64,000 nucleotides of DNA from Clostridium punense (GCF_017874425.1 NZ_JAGGLL010000015.1:50482-114481); one strand, 5' to 3'; shown: positions 17,450 to 27,387, counted from the first letter of the stretch. The notes: generated by a model from the sequence alone, not told the origin. Numbers and translations are program-made.

Positions 17450-17522
17450 AGAAAGTGAAAATAGTTAATTTCATCATAGATTTTTTACTATATAGATTCA
17501 ATTTATGATTATTCACTTTCTA
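17450..17522 (+). terminator. Possible terminator after the sensor kinase
   Basis: GAAAGTGAA at 17451-17459 pairs with TTCACTTTC at 17512-17520; the loop is large and AT-rich, so this is only moderately convincing. Confidence 0.4.
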
Positions 17523-17717
17523 AGAATGGTATGAAGAGATAAGAAGTAATAGGTAGAAAATGTAGATAATTCCTTGAGTTTTGTCAATAATTATTATATT
17601 TTTACTACTGCCTGTTAACTAATATATAAATACTATTTTATTCAGTTATGTCATAACCGAAGTGATTTATGTTTCAACTTGAGAAATACTCAATATAGAT
17701 TAATAGCAAGATAAAAT

Positions 17718-17757
17718 AAGGATTTAGTATTATATAAAAGCCTCATACTAAATCCTT
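17718..17757 (-). terminator. Terminator of the cysK-cysE operon
   Basis: AAGGATTTAGTAT and ATACTAAATCCTT form a perfect 13-bp stem downstream of cysE (minus strand). Confidence 0.8.
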
Positions 17758-17779
17758 AACTTTTATTTTATAGAAATGA

Positions 17780-18295
17780 TCAAATAATATCCTCTAAAAT
17801 TTTGCCTGGGATACCAACTACAGTTTTATTCTTTGGAACAGACTTTAAAACTACAGAATTAGCTCCAATTTTTGAATTTTCACCAATTTCAATAGGACCA
17901 AGAATTTTAGCACCTGCACCTATTATAACATTATCTCCAATGGAAGGATGGCGCTTGCCTTGTTCTGTTCCAACTCCACCTAAAGTAACACCATGATAAA
18001 TTGTAACATTGTCCCCAATTTCAGCGGTTTCGCCAATTACAACTCCCATGCCGTGGTCTATAAATACTCTTCTCCCAATTAAGGCTCCAGGATGAATTTC
18101 TATGCCTGTAAGAAAACGTGATATTTGAGAAATTAATCGAGCTAAGAAGTACAGTTTTGCCTTGTATAGTTTATGAGAAACCTTGTGGAAAAGCAAGGCG
18201 TGCATTGAAGGGTATAGAATTACCTCCATTACACTCTTAATTGCAGGATCTTTGTGCATTATATTATCTATATCTTCTTTAAGTCTATTGAACAT
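17780..18295 (-). CDS. cysE: Serine O-acetyltransferase
   Basis: Acetylates L-serine with acetyl-CoA to O-acetylserine, the substrate of the cysteine synthase encoded just upstream. The 171 residues are the short (EpsC-like) form of the family. They have the N-terminal helical part with [14 protein letters not shown] and [13 protein letters not shown]. The left-handed beta-helix hexapeptide repeats include [25 protein letters not shown] and the signature [13 protein letters not shown], with catalytic His in IDHGMG and IYHGVTLGG. It follows cysK by 18 bases on the minus strand, forming a two-gene cysteine operon under the T-box at 19473-19740. Confidence 0.95.
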   Translation of the reverse strand: MFNRLKEDIDNIMHKDPAIKSVMEVILYPSMHALLFHKVSHKLYKAKLYFLARLISQISRFLTGIEIHPGALIGRRVFIDHGMGVVIGETAEIGDNVTIYHGVTLGGVGTEQGKRHPSIGDNVIIGAGAKILGPIEIGENSKIGANSVVLKSVPKNKTVVGIPGKILEDII

Positions 18296-18313
18296 ATCAC
18301 CACAACCTAAATA

Positions 18314-19222
18314 TTATTGAAAAAGACCCATGGATAAATATTTTTCACCACTATCTGGTGCTATAACAAGTATTTTTTTATCTTTTCCTAACTCCATAGC
18401 AAGAGCTAGAGCGGCAGAAACAGCGGCTCCAGAGGAAATACCTACTAAAATTCCTTCATTTTTTGCAAGTAGTCTTGCAGTATCAAAAGCATTTTCATCA
18501 CTTACTTGTGATATTTTATCAACTATTTCCTTATTGTAGTTTTCAGGGATAAAACCAGCACCAATTCCTTGTATTTTGTGTGGAGAGTGAGTTCCTCCAG
18601 ATAAAATAGGGGATTTTTCTGGCTCAACAGCATTCACAATTATTGAATTTTTCATTTCTTTTAATTTTCTTCCAACTCCAGTTATAGTACCAGCAGTACC
18701 AACCCCAGCAACAAAAGCATCTAAATCTGGAATATCCTTTAAAATTTCCTCAGCAGTAGTTGCGTAGTGTTTTTCAGGATTTGCTACATTCACAAATTGT
18801 TGAGGTATAAAAAATGTATCATCTACAGCAATTTCTTTAGCTTTTTCTATAGCACCCTTCATACCCTTAGCACCTTCTGTTAAAACCAGTTCCGCTCCAT
18901 AAGCTTTAATCATATTTCTTCTTTCCATGCTCATAGTATCTGGCATTACAATAATAACTTTATAACCTTTTAATTTTCCAATCATGGCAAGAGCAATCCC
19001 AGTATTACCGCTTGTAGGTTCTACAATTACACTATTTGGTTTTAAAAGACCTAAGCGTTCTGCTTCCTCTACCATTCCCATAGCAGCTCTATCCTTAACG
19101 CTTCCTGCAGGATTGTATTTTTCAAGTTTTACGTAAACCTCTGCCATTTCATTACTTACTATATTGTTCAATTTTATTATTGGGGTATTTCCTATCATTT
19201 CTAACACATTATTATATAACAT
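18314..19222 (-). CDS. cysK: Cysteine synthase (O-acetylserine sulfhydrylase)
   Basis: PLP enzyme that makes L-cysteine from O-acetylserine and sulfide. The 302 residues show the PLP lysine K43 in KYNPAGSVKDRAAMG, the substrate loop EPTSGNTGIALA, the glycine-rich phosphate loop GVGTAGTITGVG, and GISSGAAVSAA near the C-terminus. The start follows GGAGG closely. It is the first gene of cysK-cysE. Upstream on the same strand lies a T-box leader whose tRNA-pairing bases fit tRNA-Cys, so the operon should be switched on when charged tRNA-Cys is scarce. About 250 bp separate the T-box terminator from this start. Confidence 0.96.
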   Translation of the reverse strand: MLYNNVLEMIGNTPIIKLNNIVSNEMAEVYVKLEKYNPAGSVKDRAAMGMVEEAERLGLLKPNSVIVEPTSGNTGIALAMIGKLKGYKVIIVMPDTMSMERRNMIKAYGAELVLTEGAKGMKGAIEKAKEIAVDDTFFIPQQFVNVANPEKHYATTAEEILKDIPDLDAFVAGVGTAGTITGVGRKLKEMKNSIIVNAVEPEKSPILSGGTHSPHKIQGIGAGFIPENYNKEIVDKISQVSDENAFDTARLLAKNEGILVGISSGAAVSAALALAMELGKDKKILVIAPDSGEKYLSMGLFQ

Positions 19223-19413
19223 TTTCTTTCCTCCTTAATCTAAATACAAAAATTTTCAAACTTAATACAATATTGGATTCTATTGAGTATATTTCAATTC
19301 AAAGTAAAATTAAGCCTTACTAATCTGAAAATTAAATGGGTAACATTAAATATATAATAAACTTCTAAGTTTCTTAATTATTAATGTAAATTTTAACTGT
19401 ATAATATAACTTT

Positions 19414-19433
19414 AAATTTAAGCGCTTAAATTT
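19414..19433. promoter_or_regulatory. Perfect 20-bp palindrome between T-box and cysK
   Basis: AAATTTAAGC and GCTTAAATTT are exact inverted halves. It lies inside the expected cysK transcript or at a second promoter, so it may be an operator or a small hairpin. No function is assigned. Confidence 0.4.
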
Positions 19434-19472
19434 TCATATAATATAAAGTTAGTATAACCAGAATAATAAATA

Positions 19473-19740
19473 AAAAAGCCTCGTCTCTATAATATATAGA
19501 GACGAAGCTATGTATGCATTCGCGGTTCCACCCTAATTAGATATAAAATATCCCACCTCATTCAGGTACAAAAATACCTTATCGCTGTAACAGGCGAACC
19601 TGGATAGCCTTACTAAATCTTCAGACTTCTGCTCCAAAGGGCACTTCATATAAATCCTCAGTAGAAACTTCACACCACCGTTTCCTCTCTGTAACCTATA
19701 TTTATATTACTTTCCTTTTTCAATGCATTTAATTCTTAGT
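19473..19740 (-). promoter_or_regulatory. T-box riboswitch leader, cysteine type, of cysK-cysE
   Basis: On the minus strand GGGTGGAACCGCG (plus 19521-19533) is the T-box antiterminator sequence. The pairing bases TGGA match an acceptor end UCCA; tRNA-Cys has U73, which supports cysteine. A TGC triplet at minus-strand 19643-19641 (GAAGTGCCC) is the likely specifier. The leader ends in a terminator: AGCCTCGTCTCTATA with TATAGAGACGAAGCT, followed by a U-run at 19478-19473. AGAGAGGAAAC and GGTGGTGTG fit stem I elements. Confidence 0.9.
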
Positions 19741-19765
19741 TAATTACTCTGATTTCTATAATTAT

Positions 19766-19793
19766 ATTATATGATAAAAAATGATTTTGTAAA
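19766..19793 (-). promoter_or_regulatory. Sigma-A-type promoter of the cysteine T-box transcript
   Basis: On the minus strand TTTACA (19793-19788) and TATAAT (19771-19766) are 16 bp apart, about 25 bp ahead of the T-box leader. Confidence 0.6.
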
Positions 19794-19872
19794 CCCCCCC
19801 TAGAGAAAAAAATATTAAGACTTTATTTGTTTTGAAAGAGAGGATATTATCCTTTTTAGTGATAGTAATGAT

Positions 19873-20025
19873 ATGGATATAAAATCCACTGTAGATTTAG
19901 CAAGAGCTAAGTCGCAGGGCCTTAAAGTGTCAGTAAAAATTGACTTGACAGTTCCAACGATTGAAATAATAGGAGGAATTCTGATTTTTATTTTTATTTT
20001 AATATTTAAATTATATTTAAAATAA
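19873..20025 (+). pseudogene. Possible small membrane protein or gene remnant
   Basis: A 50-codon frame from ATG reads DIKSTVDLARAKSQGLKVSV, then KIDLTVPTIEIIGG and a hydrophobic end ILIFIFILIFKLYLK. It looks protein-like (amphipathic part, then one membrane helix). There is no ribosome binding site, and the same frame stays open upstream to about 19820 without a start. It could be the 3' remnant of a longer gene or a genuine small protein with an odd start. No family is recognised. Confidence 0.3.
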
Positions 20026-20258
20026 AAGTTGAAATTATAGAGTGATAATTCTTGCATTAAATTTATAAAATATGTAAAGAGGAAGAGACATTGCTCTAAT
20101 GAAAATATTAATATTTATCTTTAGTTAATGTGATTAAAGTTCTAAAATAAATCATATAATATTGAAGTTTTCATTAAAACTATCATAAAATACATTGAAA
20201 TTATCAAAAAAAAGTTCATAAAATGAGAAAAATGTAAAAAAAATATGAATTGATTTTC

Positions 20259-20287
20259 TTGAAAATAATGAAGTGTAATATTATAAT
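20259..20287 (+). promoter_or_regulatory. Sigma-A-type promoter of the subtilase gene
   Basis: TTGAAA at 20259-20264 and TATAAT at 20282-20287 are 17 bp apart, which gives a leader of about 65 nt before the ATG at 20360. Confidence 0.6.
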
Positions 20288-20359
20288 TTATTGCAAGTTG
20301 AGTTTTAATTAATATTAAAATTCCGAATTAAATGAATGTTTAAATAGGGGGGTTAAGAA

Positions 20360-23300
20360 ATGAAAGACACTTTTAGAAAAGGTATGTCAAAAACTTTGGT
20401 GTGCTTAATTGCTGCGTCTACCATGGTAACAAGTGTACAAGCTAGACAAGCTAAGGCTGAGGATTCATTAGAGAAGGTACTAAAAGAGGCTATTTATAAA
20501 AACATAGAAAGCAATGTGGCAAGTAATGATAAATTTGCAGGTGTACCTCAAAAAGAAGAAGTTAAGGATGATAATGCTAATGTGAAAGCAGAAGATCCAA
20601 GTGAAGTTGTAAGAGTAATAGTTCAACTAGAAGCTCCAGCAGCAGCGGATACCGCTGAAAACGGAAAAGCTACTATGGCTCAAGTGGATGCAGTTAAATC
20701 AACACAGTTAAAGGTTATGACTGAAGCTAAAAAAATACAAGGCTCTAAAATTAGACACTCTTACGGAAACTTAATTAATGGCTTCAGTATGGAAGTTAAA
20801 AGGGGCGAAATAGAAAGCTTAGAGAAAATTCCAGGAGTAAAAAAGGTTACTGAGGCAAAGAATTATTATGTTGATATGAATTACTCAAAGGAATTAACCC
20901 AAGCTAAAGAGGTTTGGGAGCAGTATAAATATCAAGGGGAAGGAACATTAATATCGATTATTGATACAGGCATAGATCATAATCATAAAGATATGAGACT
21001 TGACCAGGATGGTAAGGATAAAGCAAAGTTAACTAAATCTGCAGTTGAAAAGAAAATTGAAGAATTAGGAAGAGGAACATATTTAAGTGATAAAGTTCCA
21101 TTTGGATATAACTATGCTGATAAGAATATTACTGCGAAAGACCTTACAGATAGTATGCATGGAATGCACGTTGCAGGTATAGCAGCAGCAAATGGTGAAG
21201 ATAGCGAAGTTGAGAAAGGTGCTGCTGTTGATGGGGTTGCACCAGATGCACAGTTATTAGCAATGAAGGTATTTTCTAACGGACCATTAAGTAGTGGGGC
21301 GTGGACAGATGATGTAGTTGCGGCTATCGAAGACTCTGTACTTTTAGGTGCTGACGTTATAAATATGAGCTTAGGATCAAATGCAGGTTTTATGGATCCA
21401 GAAGATCCAGAGCAAATTGCTATAAAAAGAGCAACTGATGCTGGAGTATCAGTAGTAGTTTCTGCAGGAAACTCTCAGTATTCTACAGCACCATATAAAT
21501 TTGACTCAATGAAGGATATTGGAGTAGTAGGTTCACCTGGAGTGGCTAAGGATACACTTCAAGTAGCTAACTTTGAAAATAACAATGTAACTTCGCCAGC
21601 ATTAACTTTAAATGTTGATGGTGCTAAGGGTGGAATGTTTGGATACACTCAATCAGATGTTCCAGTTAGTGTAGCATTTAAAGCTGATCAGCAGCTTGAA
21701 GTTGTACACTGTGGATTAGGTAAAGTAGAAGACTTTACTGGAAAAGATATTAAAGGCAAGATTGCATTGATAGAAAGAGGAGAAATTGGCTTCCTTGACA
21801 AAAAAGTAAATGCTCAAGCAGCAGGGGCAGCAGGGGTTATTGTTTATAACAATGCAGCTGGTGGCGAGTCTTATATCAGCATGATTGCAAATCCAGATGC
21901 AAAAATTCCTGGAGTATTTATAAAACGTAGTTCAGGATTAAAGATAAAAGAAGCTTTAGATGCTAAGAAAAAGGTTGCATTAGTATTTGGAAATGAAACA
22001 GTTTCAGAAGCTAATGCAGATGCCGGAGACTTCGATGATAGTACATCTTGGGGAACAGCTCCAAATCTAGAGTTTAAACCAGAAATATCTGCACCAGGGG
22101 GAGATATTTACTCCACAGTAAATGATAATAAATATGAAACTATGAGTGGTACATCAATGGCAGCACCACATGCAACTGGTGGACAAGCGCTTATAATTCA
22201 AGGAATCAGAAAAAACAATCCAAATATTAAGGGTAGAGATTTAAGTAGACTTGCTAGATTTACAGCAATTAACACTGCTCAAGTAAGAATGGATAAAGAG
22301 CATCCAGATACACCTTATTCACCAAGAAGACAAGGTGCTGGAATGATGCAAATTAAAAATGCTATAGAAAACAGTGTTATTTTAACTTATAAAAAAGATG
22401 GTAATGCAGTAACAGCATTAAAACAGATAGGAAAAACTACTGAGTTCGAATTACAGCTTGAGAACTTAGGAGATAAAGAAGTAGCTTATAAAGTTTCACA
22501 TTTAGGTGGAGTTTTAACAGATGCTAAATTAACTACCTCATCTAAAATGCACTACGATGTTCAATTAGCTGAAGATCAAGCTAATGTTAAATTCAGTAAT
22601 AATGAGATTAAAGTACCAGCTAAAGGTAAGACAACAATTAAGGTTACATTAAATGTCACTGATAAAGTAGAGCTTGAAAGATTTATAGAAGGATTTATTA
22701 AGTTTGAAGCTACAGGTGCTCCAAGTTTAGTAATGCCATACATTGGATACTATGGAGATTGGAGTAAGGAAGAGATCATCAACGTACCAGTATGGAACTT
22801 TAATGATCCAAACTTTAAGCCACAAGATCATAATGAAACATTACCACAATCCTTTATGACAACAATGGTGGGGGATAAAAATAATTACCTTGGTTATGAA
22901 GGTAAGGATGAAGATGGAAATGTTATAATAAATCCAAATGATATAGTAATTTCACCTAATAAAGACGAGGCTGGAGATCAAATAATTCCATATCTATACC
23001 ACTTAAGAAATGCTAAGCATACAGAAGTTGTGGTACTAGATAAGGATGGAAAAGAACTTGGACAAGTAGCGAAACAATCAAATATTAGAAGAAAAGTATA
23101 TAATGCTTCAAATGGCTCAGGTAAAAAGGTATCTGGTTTTACAGGACTTTCTTGGGATGGTACAATCTTTAATAAATCAACTGGAAAGTATGAGGTAGTA
23201 AAAGAAGGTCAATACACAATTGATATTAGATCATCTGTAGATTTAGTAAATGCAAAACCACAAAGCTTTAAAGTGCCTGTTAAGGTAGACTTAACAGCAC

Positions 23301-24487
23301 CAACTGTTGAAATTATAAATGTAGCTAAGAAAGATGGAAATATATATAATGTTCAATGGAAAGCAGAAGATCAAGGATCAAAGGTTTTACAAGAGGGTTA
23401 TGCTATAGCTGTTAATGGTGAGTTAATTGATGTTGATGACGATAAGGTTTCTTATGATGAGAAGACTAAGACTTATAGCATAGATATTGCATTAGAAAAA
23501 GGTTATGAAAGCATCTCAGTTGGAGCTATGGATATAGCTTATAATATGGGACATGCAACTAAGTATGCTGAAACTAATGAAACAAAAGTTGTATTTGATG
23601 GATTTGATGGTTCATCATTATCAGTAACTGAGTCACAAAATTATGAATTTACTGGTAGGTTAACTAAACAGCCAAAGGCATTTAAGTTAAATGGTAAAGA
23701 TGTAATTATAAACAAAGACCTAACCTTTAGCCATGAAGTTAAGCTAAGTGAAGGAATTAACCGTATTACTTTCTACCTTGAAGATATGGCTGGAAAAGTA
23801 ACAGAGTATGCTATTAAGGCAGAATGTGATACTGTTGATCCAATGATTACTCTTGATATGGCAAATGTTGTGGAAAATGATATTTACATTAAAAAGGGTG
23901 AAGCTAATGTAACATTAAATGGAGAAGTTTCAGATAACACCATGGGTTATAAGTTCTCTATAAATGGAAAAGTTATATTAGATACAAATAATGTTGATGT
24001 AGTTGGACATAATGCAAGAACTTTTAGTGAAAAAGTTGATGTAAAAGTGGGTGACACTATTGAATTAAAAGTTACAGATGCTTATGGACATACTACAGTT
24101 AGAACTCTTACAGTTAAAGAGTTTAAGGGTTGGGCAAAGCAAGCTAATGGTACATGGAAGTACTATGATGAGGCTGGAAATGAAGTTAAAAATGGCTGGA
24201 GATTAATAAACAGCTATTGGTATTACTTTAACGCAGATGGAACTATGGCAACAGGCTGGAAACAAGTTAATGGACACTGGTACTACTTATATGAAGGCGG
24301 GGATATGGCTCAAGGTTGGATAAACCTTAATGGTTATTGGTATTACCTTCATAAAGGTGGAGATATGGCAACTGGATGGACAAATATTGGTGGATACTGG
24401 TACTATTTCTATGAAGGTGGAGATATGGCTAAAAATACTAAAATCGATGGGTATAAAATTAACGCTGATGGAGTAAGAGTAAAATAA
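20360..24487 (+). CDS. Secreted S8 subtilisin-like protease with PA domain and cell-wall-binding repeats
   Basis: 1375 residues. An N-terminal signal peptide (TLVCLIAASTMVTSVQA) is followed by an I9-type propeptide at ~80-170. The catalytic domain has Asp202 (SIIDTGID), His267 (MHGMHVAGIAA), oxyanion Asn371 (VSAGNS) and Ser599 (MSGTSMAAPHATG). A protease-associated domain is inserted at ~400-550. Fn3-like and bacterial Ig-like segments follow to ~1240. The last ~120 residues hold aromatic choline-binding-type repeats (GWKQVNGHWYYLYEGGDMA and similar). This is the layout of lactocepin/C5a-peptidase-like cell-envelope proteases, but with repeat-mediated rather than LPXTG anchoring. It should act outside the cell on peptides or host/surface proteins. 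Strong RBS AGGGGGGTT. Confidence 0.95.
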   Translation: MKDTFRKGMSKTLVCLIAASTMVTSVQARQAKAEDSLEKVLKEAIYKNIESNVASNDKFAGVPQKEEVKDDNANVKAEDPSEVVRVIVQLEAPAAADTAENGKATMAQVDAVKSTQLKVMTEAKKIQGSKIRHSYGNLINGFSMEVKRGEIESLEKIPGVKKVTEAKNYYVDMNYSKELTQAKEVWEQYKYQGEGTLISIIDTGIDHNHKDMRLDQDGKDKAKLTKSAVEKKIEELGRGTYLSDKVPFGYNYADKNITAKDLTDSMHGMHVAGIAAANGEDSEVEKGAAVDGVAPDAQLLAMKVFSNGPLSSGAWTDDVVAAIEDSVLLGADVINMSLGSNAGFMDPEDPEQIAIKRATDAGVSVVVSAGNSQYSTAPYKFDSMKDIGVVGSPGVAKDTLQVANFENNNVTSPALTLNVDGAKGGMFGYTQSDVPVSVAFKADQQLEVVHCGLGKVEDFTGKDIKGKIALIERGEIGFLDKKVNAQAAGAAGVIVYNNAAGGESYISMIANPDAKIPGVFIKRSSGLKIKEALDAKKKVALVFGNETVSEANADAGDFDDSTSWGTAPNLEFKPEISAPGGDIYSTVNDNKYETMSGTSMAAPHATGGQALIIQGIRKNNPNIKGRDLSRLARFTAINTAQVRMDKEHPDTPYSPRRQGAGMMQIKNAIENSVILTYKKDGNAVTALKQIGKTTEFELQLENLGDKEVAYKVSHLGGVLTDAKLTTSSKMHYDVQLAEDQANVKFSNNEIKVPAKGKTTIKVTLNVTDKVELERFIEGFIKFEATGAPSLVMPYIGYYGDWSKEEIINVPVWNFNDPNFKPQDHNETLPQSFMTTMVGDKNNYLGYEGKDEDGNVIINPNDIVISPNKDEAGDQIIPYLYHLRNAKHTEVVVLDKDGKELGQVAKQSNIRRKVYNASNGSGKKVSGFTGLSWDGTIFNKSTGKYEVVKEGQYTIDIRSSVDLVNAKPQSFKVPVKVDLTAPTVEIINVAKKDGNIYNVQWKAEDQGSKVLQEGYAIAVNGELIDVDDDKVSYDEKTKTYSIDIALEKGYESISVGAMDIAYNMGHATKYAETNETKVVFDGFDGSSLSVTESQNYEFTGRLTKQPKAFKLNGKDVIINKDLTFSHEVKLSEGINRITFYLEDMAGKVTEYAIKAECDTVDPMITLDMANVVENDIYIKKGEANVTLNGEVSDNTMGYKFSINGKVILDTNNVDVVGHNARTFSEKVDVKVGDTIELKVTDAYGHTTVRTLTVKEFKGWAKQANGTWKYYDEAGNEVKNGWRLINSYWYYFNADGTMATGWKQVNGHWYYLYEGGDMAQGWINLNGYWYYLHKGGDMATGWTNIGGYWYYFYEGGDMAKNTKIDGYKINADGVRVK

Positions 24488-24505
24488 TCAGTATAAAACT
24501 TAAAA

Positions 24506-24536
24506 GGGAGCGAACTTCGAGTTCGCTTCCTTTTTT
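24506..24536 (+). terminator. Terminator after the subtilase gene
   Basis: GGAGCGAACT and AGTTCGCTTCC around TCG, followed by TTTTTT. Confidence 0.9.
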
Positions 24537-24631
24537 AGGTTTTAACCATACTTTTTATATACTTTATACTAGTAATTTAATATAATTAGAAGTATATAGT
24601 ACATGTTGTAAGTATATAGGAAGGAGGGTTA

Positions 24632-27025
24632 GTGGTGATATTAACTCAACAAATAAACTTTTTAATTCAGTGCAGAGAAGATATGGAGAAATTTAATCTA
24701 TATCTTAGTGTGGGTGATAAAAAAATAAGTTGTGAACCATCATTAGCTTTAAAAAATTATTATAAGTGGAGTCTTAAGTATTTATATAAATCTGAAATTG
24801 ATGACAAGGAAGCAGAAGATTATTTCAAGAAGCTTATAGAAAAAGAAGATTATAAGGCTTTAATTAAATTAGAATATACTGATTTTAAAAACTTAGTGGT
24901 AGCGTATTATTCATTAGGGGAATTATATTTTCATGAGAAGAAGCAGGAATTAGCTAAGGAGTATTTTGCTAAAGCTATTGATATATTGCAGGAGACGTTA
25001 AAATCAGGAAATAGATATGCACATTCTTTAATGATTGAAAAAGACGATGTGAGTTTTTTTGAGCTAATGATGTGGGCGAAAAAGAATTTAGCTGATATGA
25101 ATGAAGAGGTTACAGCAATAGAGGAGTATGAGGGGATTGTTAGTGAAGGAGAATTTCTTTATCTTCAAAAAAACTATGGCATATACTTAAAAGCCAAGGA
25201 GTTTAATTTGTGTGATAAGGCATATGAGTCCTCAAGAAATATTTTAAAGGTATATCCAGAGTACGAGGGAATTAATATAGACGCTGTAAAGTTTTTAAAG
25301 CAATGCAATGATTATTATAATGCCTTAGAAATTGCTATCAATGAATATAAAAGAAGTGAAGAAGACCAATGGATTGAACTGGTTAAGGAATTGTGTGAAA
25401 AGCATGAGAGGTTCAATATTCAATGTGTAGAAAGAGTTATTAGTTTTATGGATTTAATTCTATGGAATTTAAAGTTAAGTCAGTGGGGACAGCTTACTGT
25501 AAAACTTTATGAAGCTATAGATGAGTGGGATACTGCCTTAAACATACTTGTAAAATATTTAAAGAAAGCAATAGAAAAGGTTAACTATAAAACATCAGAT
25601 TTTTCTCACTTCCCATACTGTGTGGACATTGTGGATAAAATATTTAATCATGTTAAGCTTCATAGGTATGAAAACAAAGAGTTAAGGCTTTATGATTTTG
25701 ACTTCACCTTCTTCTTAATGAATGCAGCCTTTAACAACAAAAGTTACGAGGCTACCTTTGAAAGTGCCACCAGGTTAAGTTTTATGCTAGAAGATAGTAA
25801 AGATAAAAATGATATAGGAGAGATTATTAGCTTATATAAAGAGGAAAGTCTTAATAATATAATTTTAGAAAAGGAAAAAATTAAGGAATATCCTTGGGCA
25901 TACCTTCAAGAAAAGTTAGATTATTCTATAGAACAATATGAAAACCAAGAGAAAGGTATATCATTAAATTTTAATAAGAAAAATTCTAGCACTAAAGTAG
26001 AAGGAGATATTAAAGCTAGTTTTAATAATTTCTACAATTCCATGGATGAGAATATTTTAGGTATTAACTCAAATATGGCGGGAGAGGAAGAGATAATAAG
26101 TAATAAATTAAAGGTAATGGAAGAAGGTATTTACGAGAGTAAAACTATTGAAACTGGAATTACCACTGATTTAAAAGAGTTTAATGAAAAGATTAAAAAT
26201 GATTTAGAGTTCTTAAAAGAGTATGCACAGAATAAAATGAATATCGCTTTGCCAGATTTATTAGAAAAAAACCTAAGTATAATTGATGAGCTAGATGATA
26301 TAAAGACTATGAAAAGTTTAGCTGAAGATAAATTTAAAGAAGTTATAGTAAAGTGGTGTGAAGAAAATTTAAAAAGCCTCCTATGGGAGCAATTTAATGT
26401 ATACTTATCAAAGTATAAAAATATTTATTTAGAACATATGGAAGTAGTTAAAGCCATTGAAGAAAATAGAAAAAATGTGGAAGTAGTTTTTCAAGGATTT
26501 AGTCAAGAGCTCTCACCTGTAGCAACTAAAACAGCAGAGGAGATTTTGGAAACTTTTAAAAATCATTATGATGAGTTTTTAAGTGGAATGGATTATGATA
26601 TAAGCCTTCTTCCACAAGAAAAATTAATGCAGAATGTAGCTTATAGTGCAAAAACTCTATTTAAAAAACCAGAAGATAAGATAGAGAGCTTAAGAAGTAG
26701 GATTAAAACTACTATTATTGAAACAAAGCTAGATATAATTGGTAGGTTAATAGAGAATATTTTCAAAAACTTAGAACAGTTATGTACAGTTCTTCAACAA
26801 GAAATTCAAGGGTTATTAGAAGAAATTGTGAAGTTCACTAGAGGAGATGTAGAAGTTATACAAAAAAACTACGATAAAGTTAGTCTCTATTACCAGGAAT
26901 TAAAAAACAGTAATGAGGAAATGGGGCTTTTATTAAGTTTTATACAAATTGAACTAAATAAATATAAGCTTCAAATTTCACATAACATTATTTATAGCAA
27001 TGGTAAGTGCTATGGAGTAAGATAA
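24632..27025 (+). CDS. Large helical TPR/coiled-coil protein of unknown function
   Basis: 797 residues with no signal peptide or membrane segment, so probably cytoplasmic. The N-terminal third has TPR-like helical hairpins (AVYYSLGELYFHEKKQELAKEYF-type pattern near residues 90-125, more to ~300). The C-terminal half (from ~400) is almost wholly helical with charged, coiled-coil-like stretches such as EELKEFNEKIKNDLEFLKEY and IGRLIENIFKNLEQLCTVLQ. The start is GTG at 24632 or GTG at 24635, both behind AAGGAGGG. I do not recognise the family; the helical half recalls stalk regions of dynamin-like proteins, but no GTPase motif is present. It stands alone after the subtilase. Confidence 0.75.
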   Translation: MVILTQQINFLIQCREDMEKFNLYLSVGDKKISCEPSLALKNYYKWSLKYLYKSEIDDKEAEDYFKKLIEKEDYKALIKLEYTDFKNLVVAYYSLGELYFHEKKQELAKEYFAKAIDILQETLKSGNRYAHSLMIEKDDVSFFELMMWAKKNLADMNEEVTAIEEYEGIVSEGEFLYLQKNYGIYLKAKEFNLCDKAYESSRNILKVYPEYEGINIDAVKFLKQCNDYYNALEIAINEYKRSEEDQWIELVKELCEKHERFNIQCVERVISFMDLILWNLKLSQWGQLTVKLYEAIDEWDTALNILVKYLKKAIEKVNYKTSDFSHFPYCVDIVDKIFNHVKLHRYENKELRLYDFDFTFFLMNAAFNNKSYEATFESATRLSFMLEDSKDKNDIGEIISLYKEESLNNIILEKEKIKEYPWAYLQEKLDYSIEQYENQEKGISLNFNKKNSSTKVEGDIKASFNNFYNSMDENILGINSNMAGEEEIISNKLKVMEEGIYESKTIETGITTDLKEFNEKIKNDLEFLKEYAQNKMNIALPDLLEKNLSIIDELDDIKTMKSLAEDKFKEVIVKWCEENLKSLLWEQFNVYLSKYKNIYLEHMEVVKAIEENRKNVEVVFQGFSQELSPVATKTAEEILETFKNHYDEFLSGMDYDISLLPQEKLMQNVAYSAKTLFKKPEDKIESLRSRIKTTIIETKLDIIGRLIENIFKNLEQLCTVLQQEIQGLLEEIVKFTRGDVEVIQKNYDKVSLYYQELKNSNEEMGLLLSFIQIELNKYKLQISHNIIYSNGKCYGVR

Positions 27026-27324
27026 AATATATAAGTTGAATTTCAATTTTAGTTAACTTTATTTTTATTATAACTCATATTCCGCTGAACTTTTAACAAT
27101 AGTATGCTATTTTAGATAAGAAGTTGTAATATAGTAATTTTGTTACTTTGTAAAAAGTTGATTAATTGTAATTTTATATATAACTTGGGTCATATATCCA
27201 TTTTATCCATGGAATAATGTATATAAATTACTTTATAATAACTTTAAATCCAGTAATAACTATACATTTATTACAAAAATAAACTACAAAATTACCAAAA
27301 ATAGTTATGCGAAATATGAGTTAT
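27026..27324. other. AT-rich spacer
   Basis: About 300 bp of AT-rich sequence after the helical protein gene. No gene, promoter pair or structure could be supported. Confidence 0.4.
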
Positions 27325-27387
27325 AAAAAATCCTTCTTAAATTATTCTACTGATTTTAATTGAGAATAATTTAGAAGGATTTTTTTA
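27325..27387. terminator. Bidirectional terminator, helical protein gene / apbE
   Basis: AAAAAATCCTTCT with AAATTATTCT pairs with AGAATAATTT and AGAAGGATTTTTTT. Confidence 0.75.

Noticed and set aside
19815..20057. 80-codon minus-strand frame rich in IKIKIKI
   Set aside because: Low-complexity translation with no binding site; the plus-strand frame in the same place looks more like protein.
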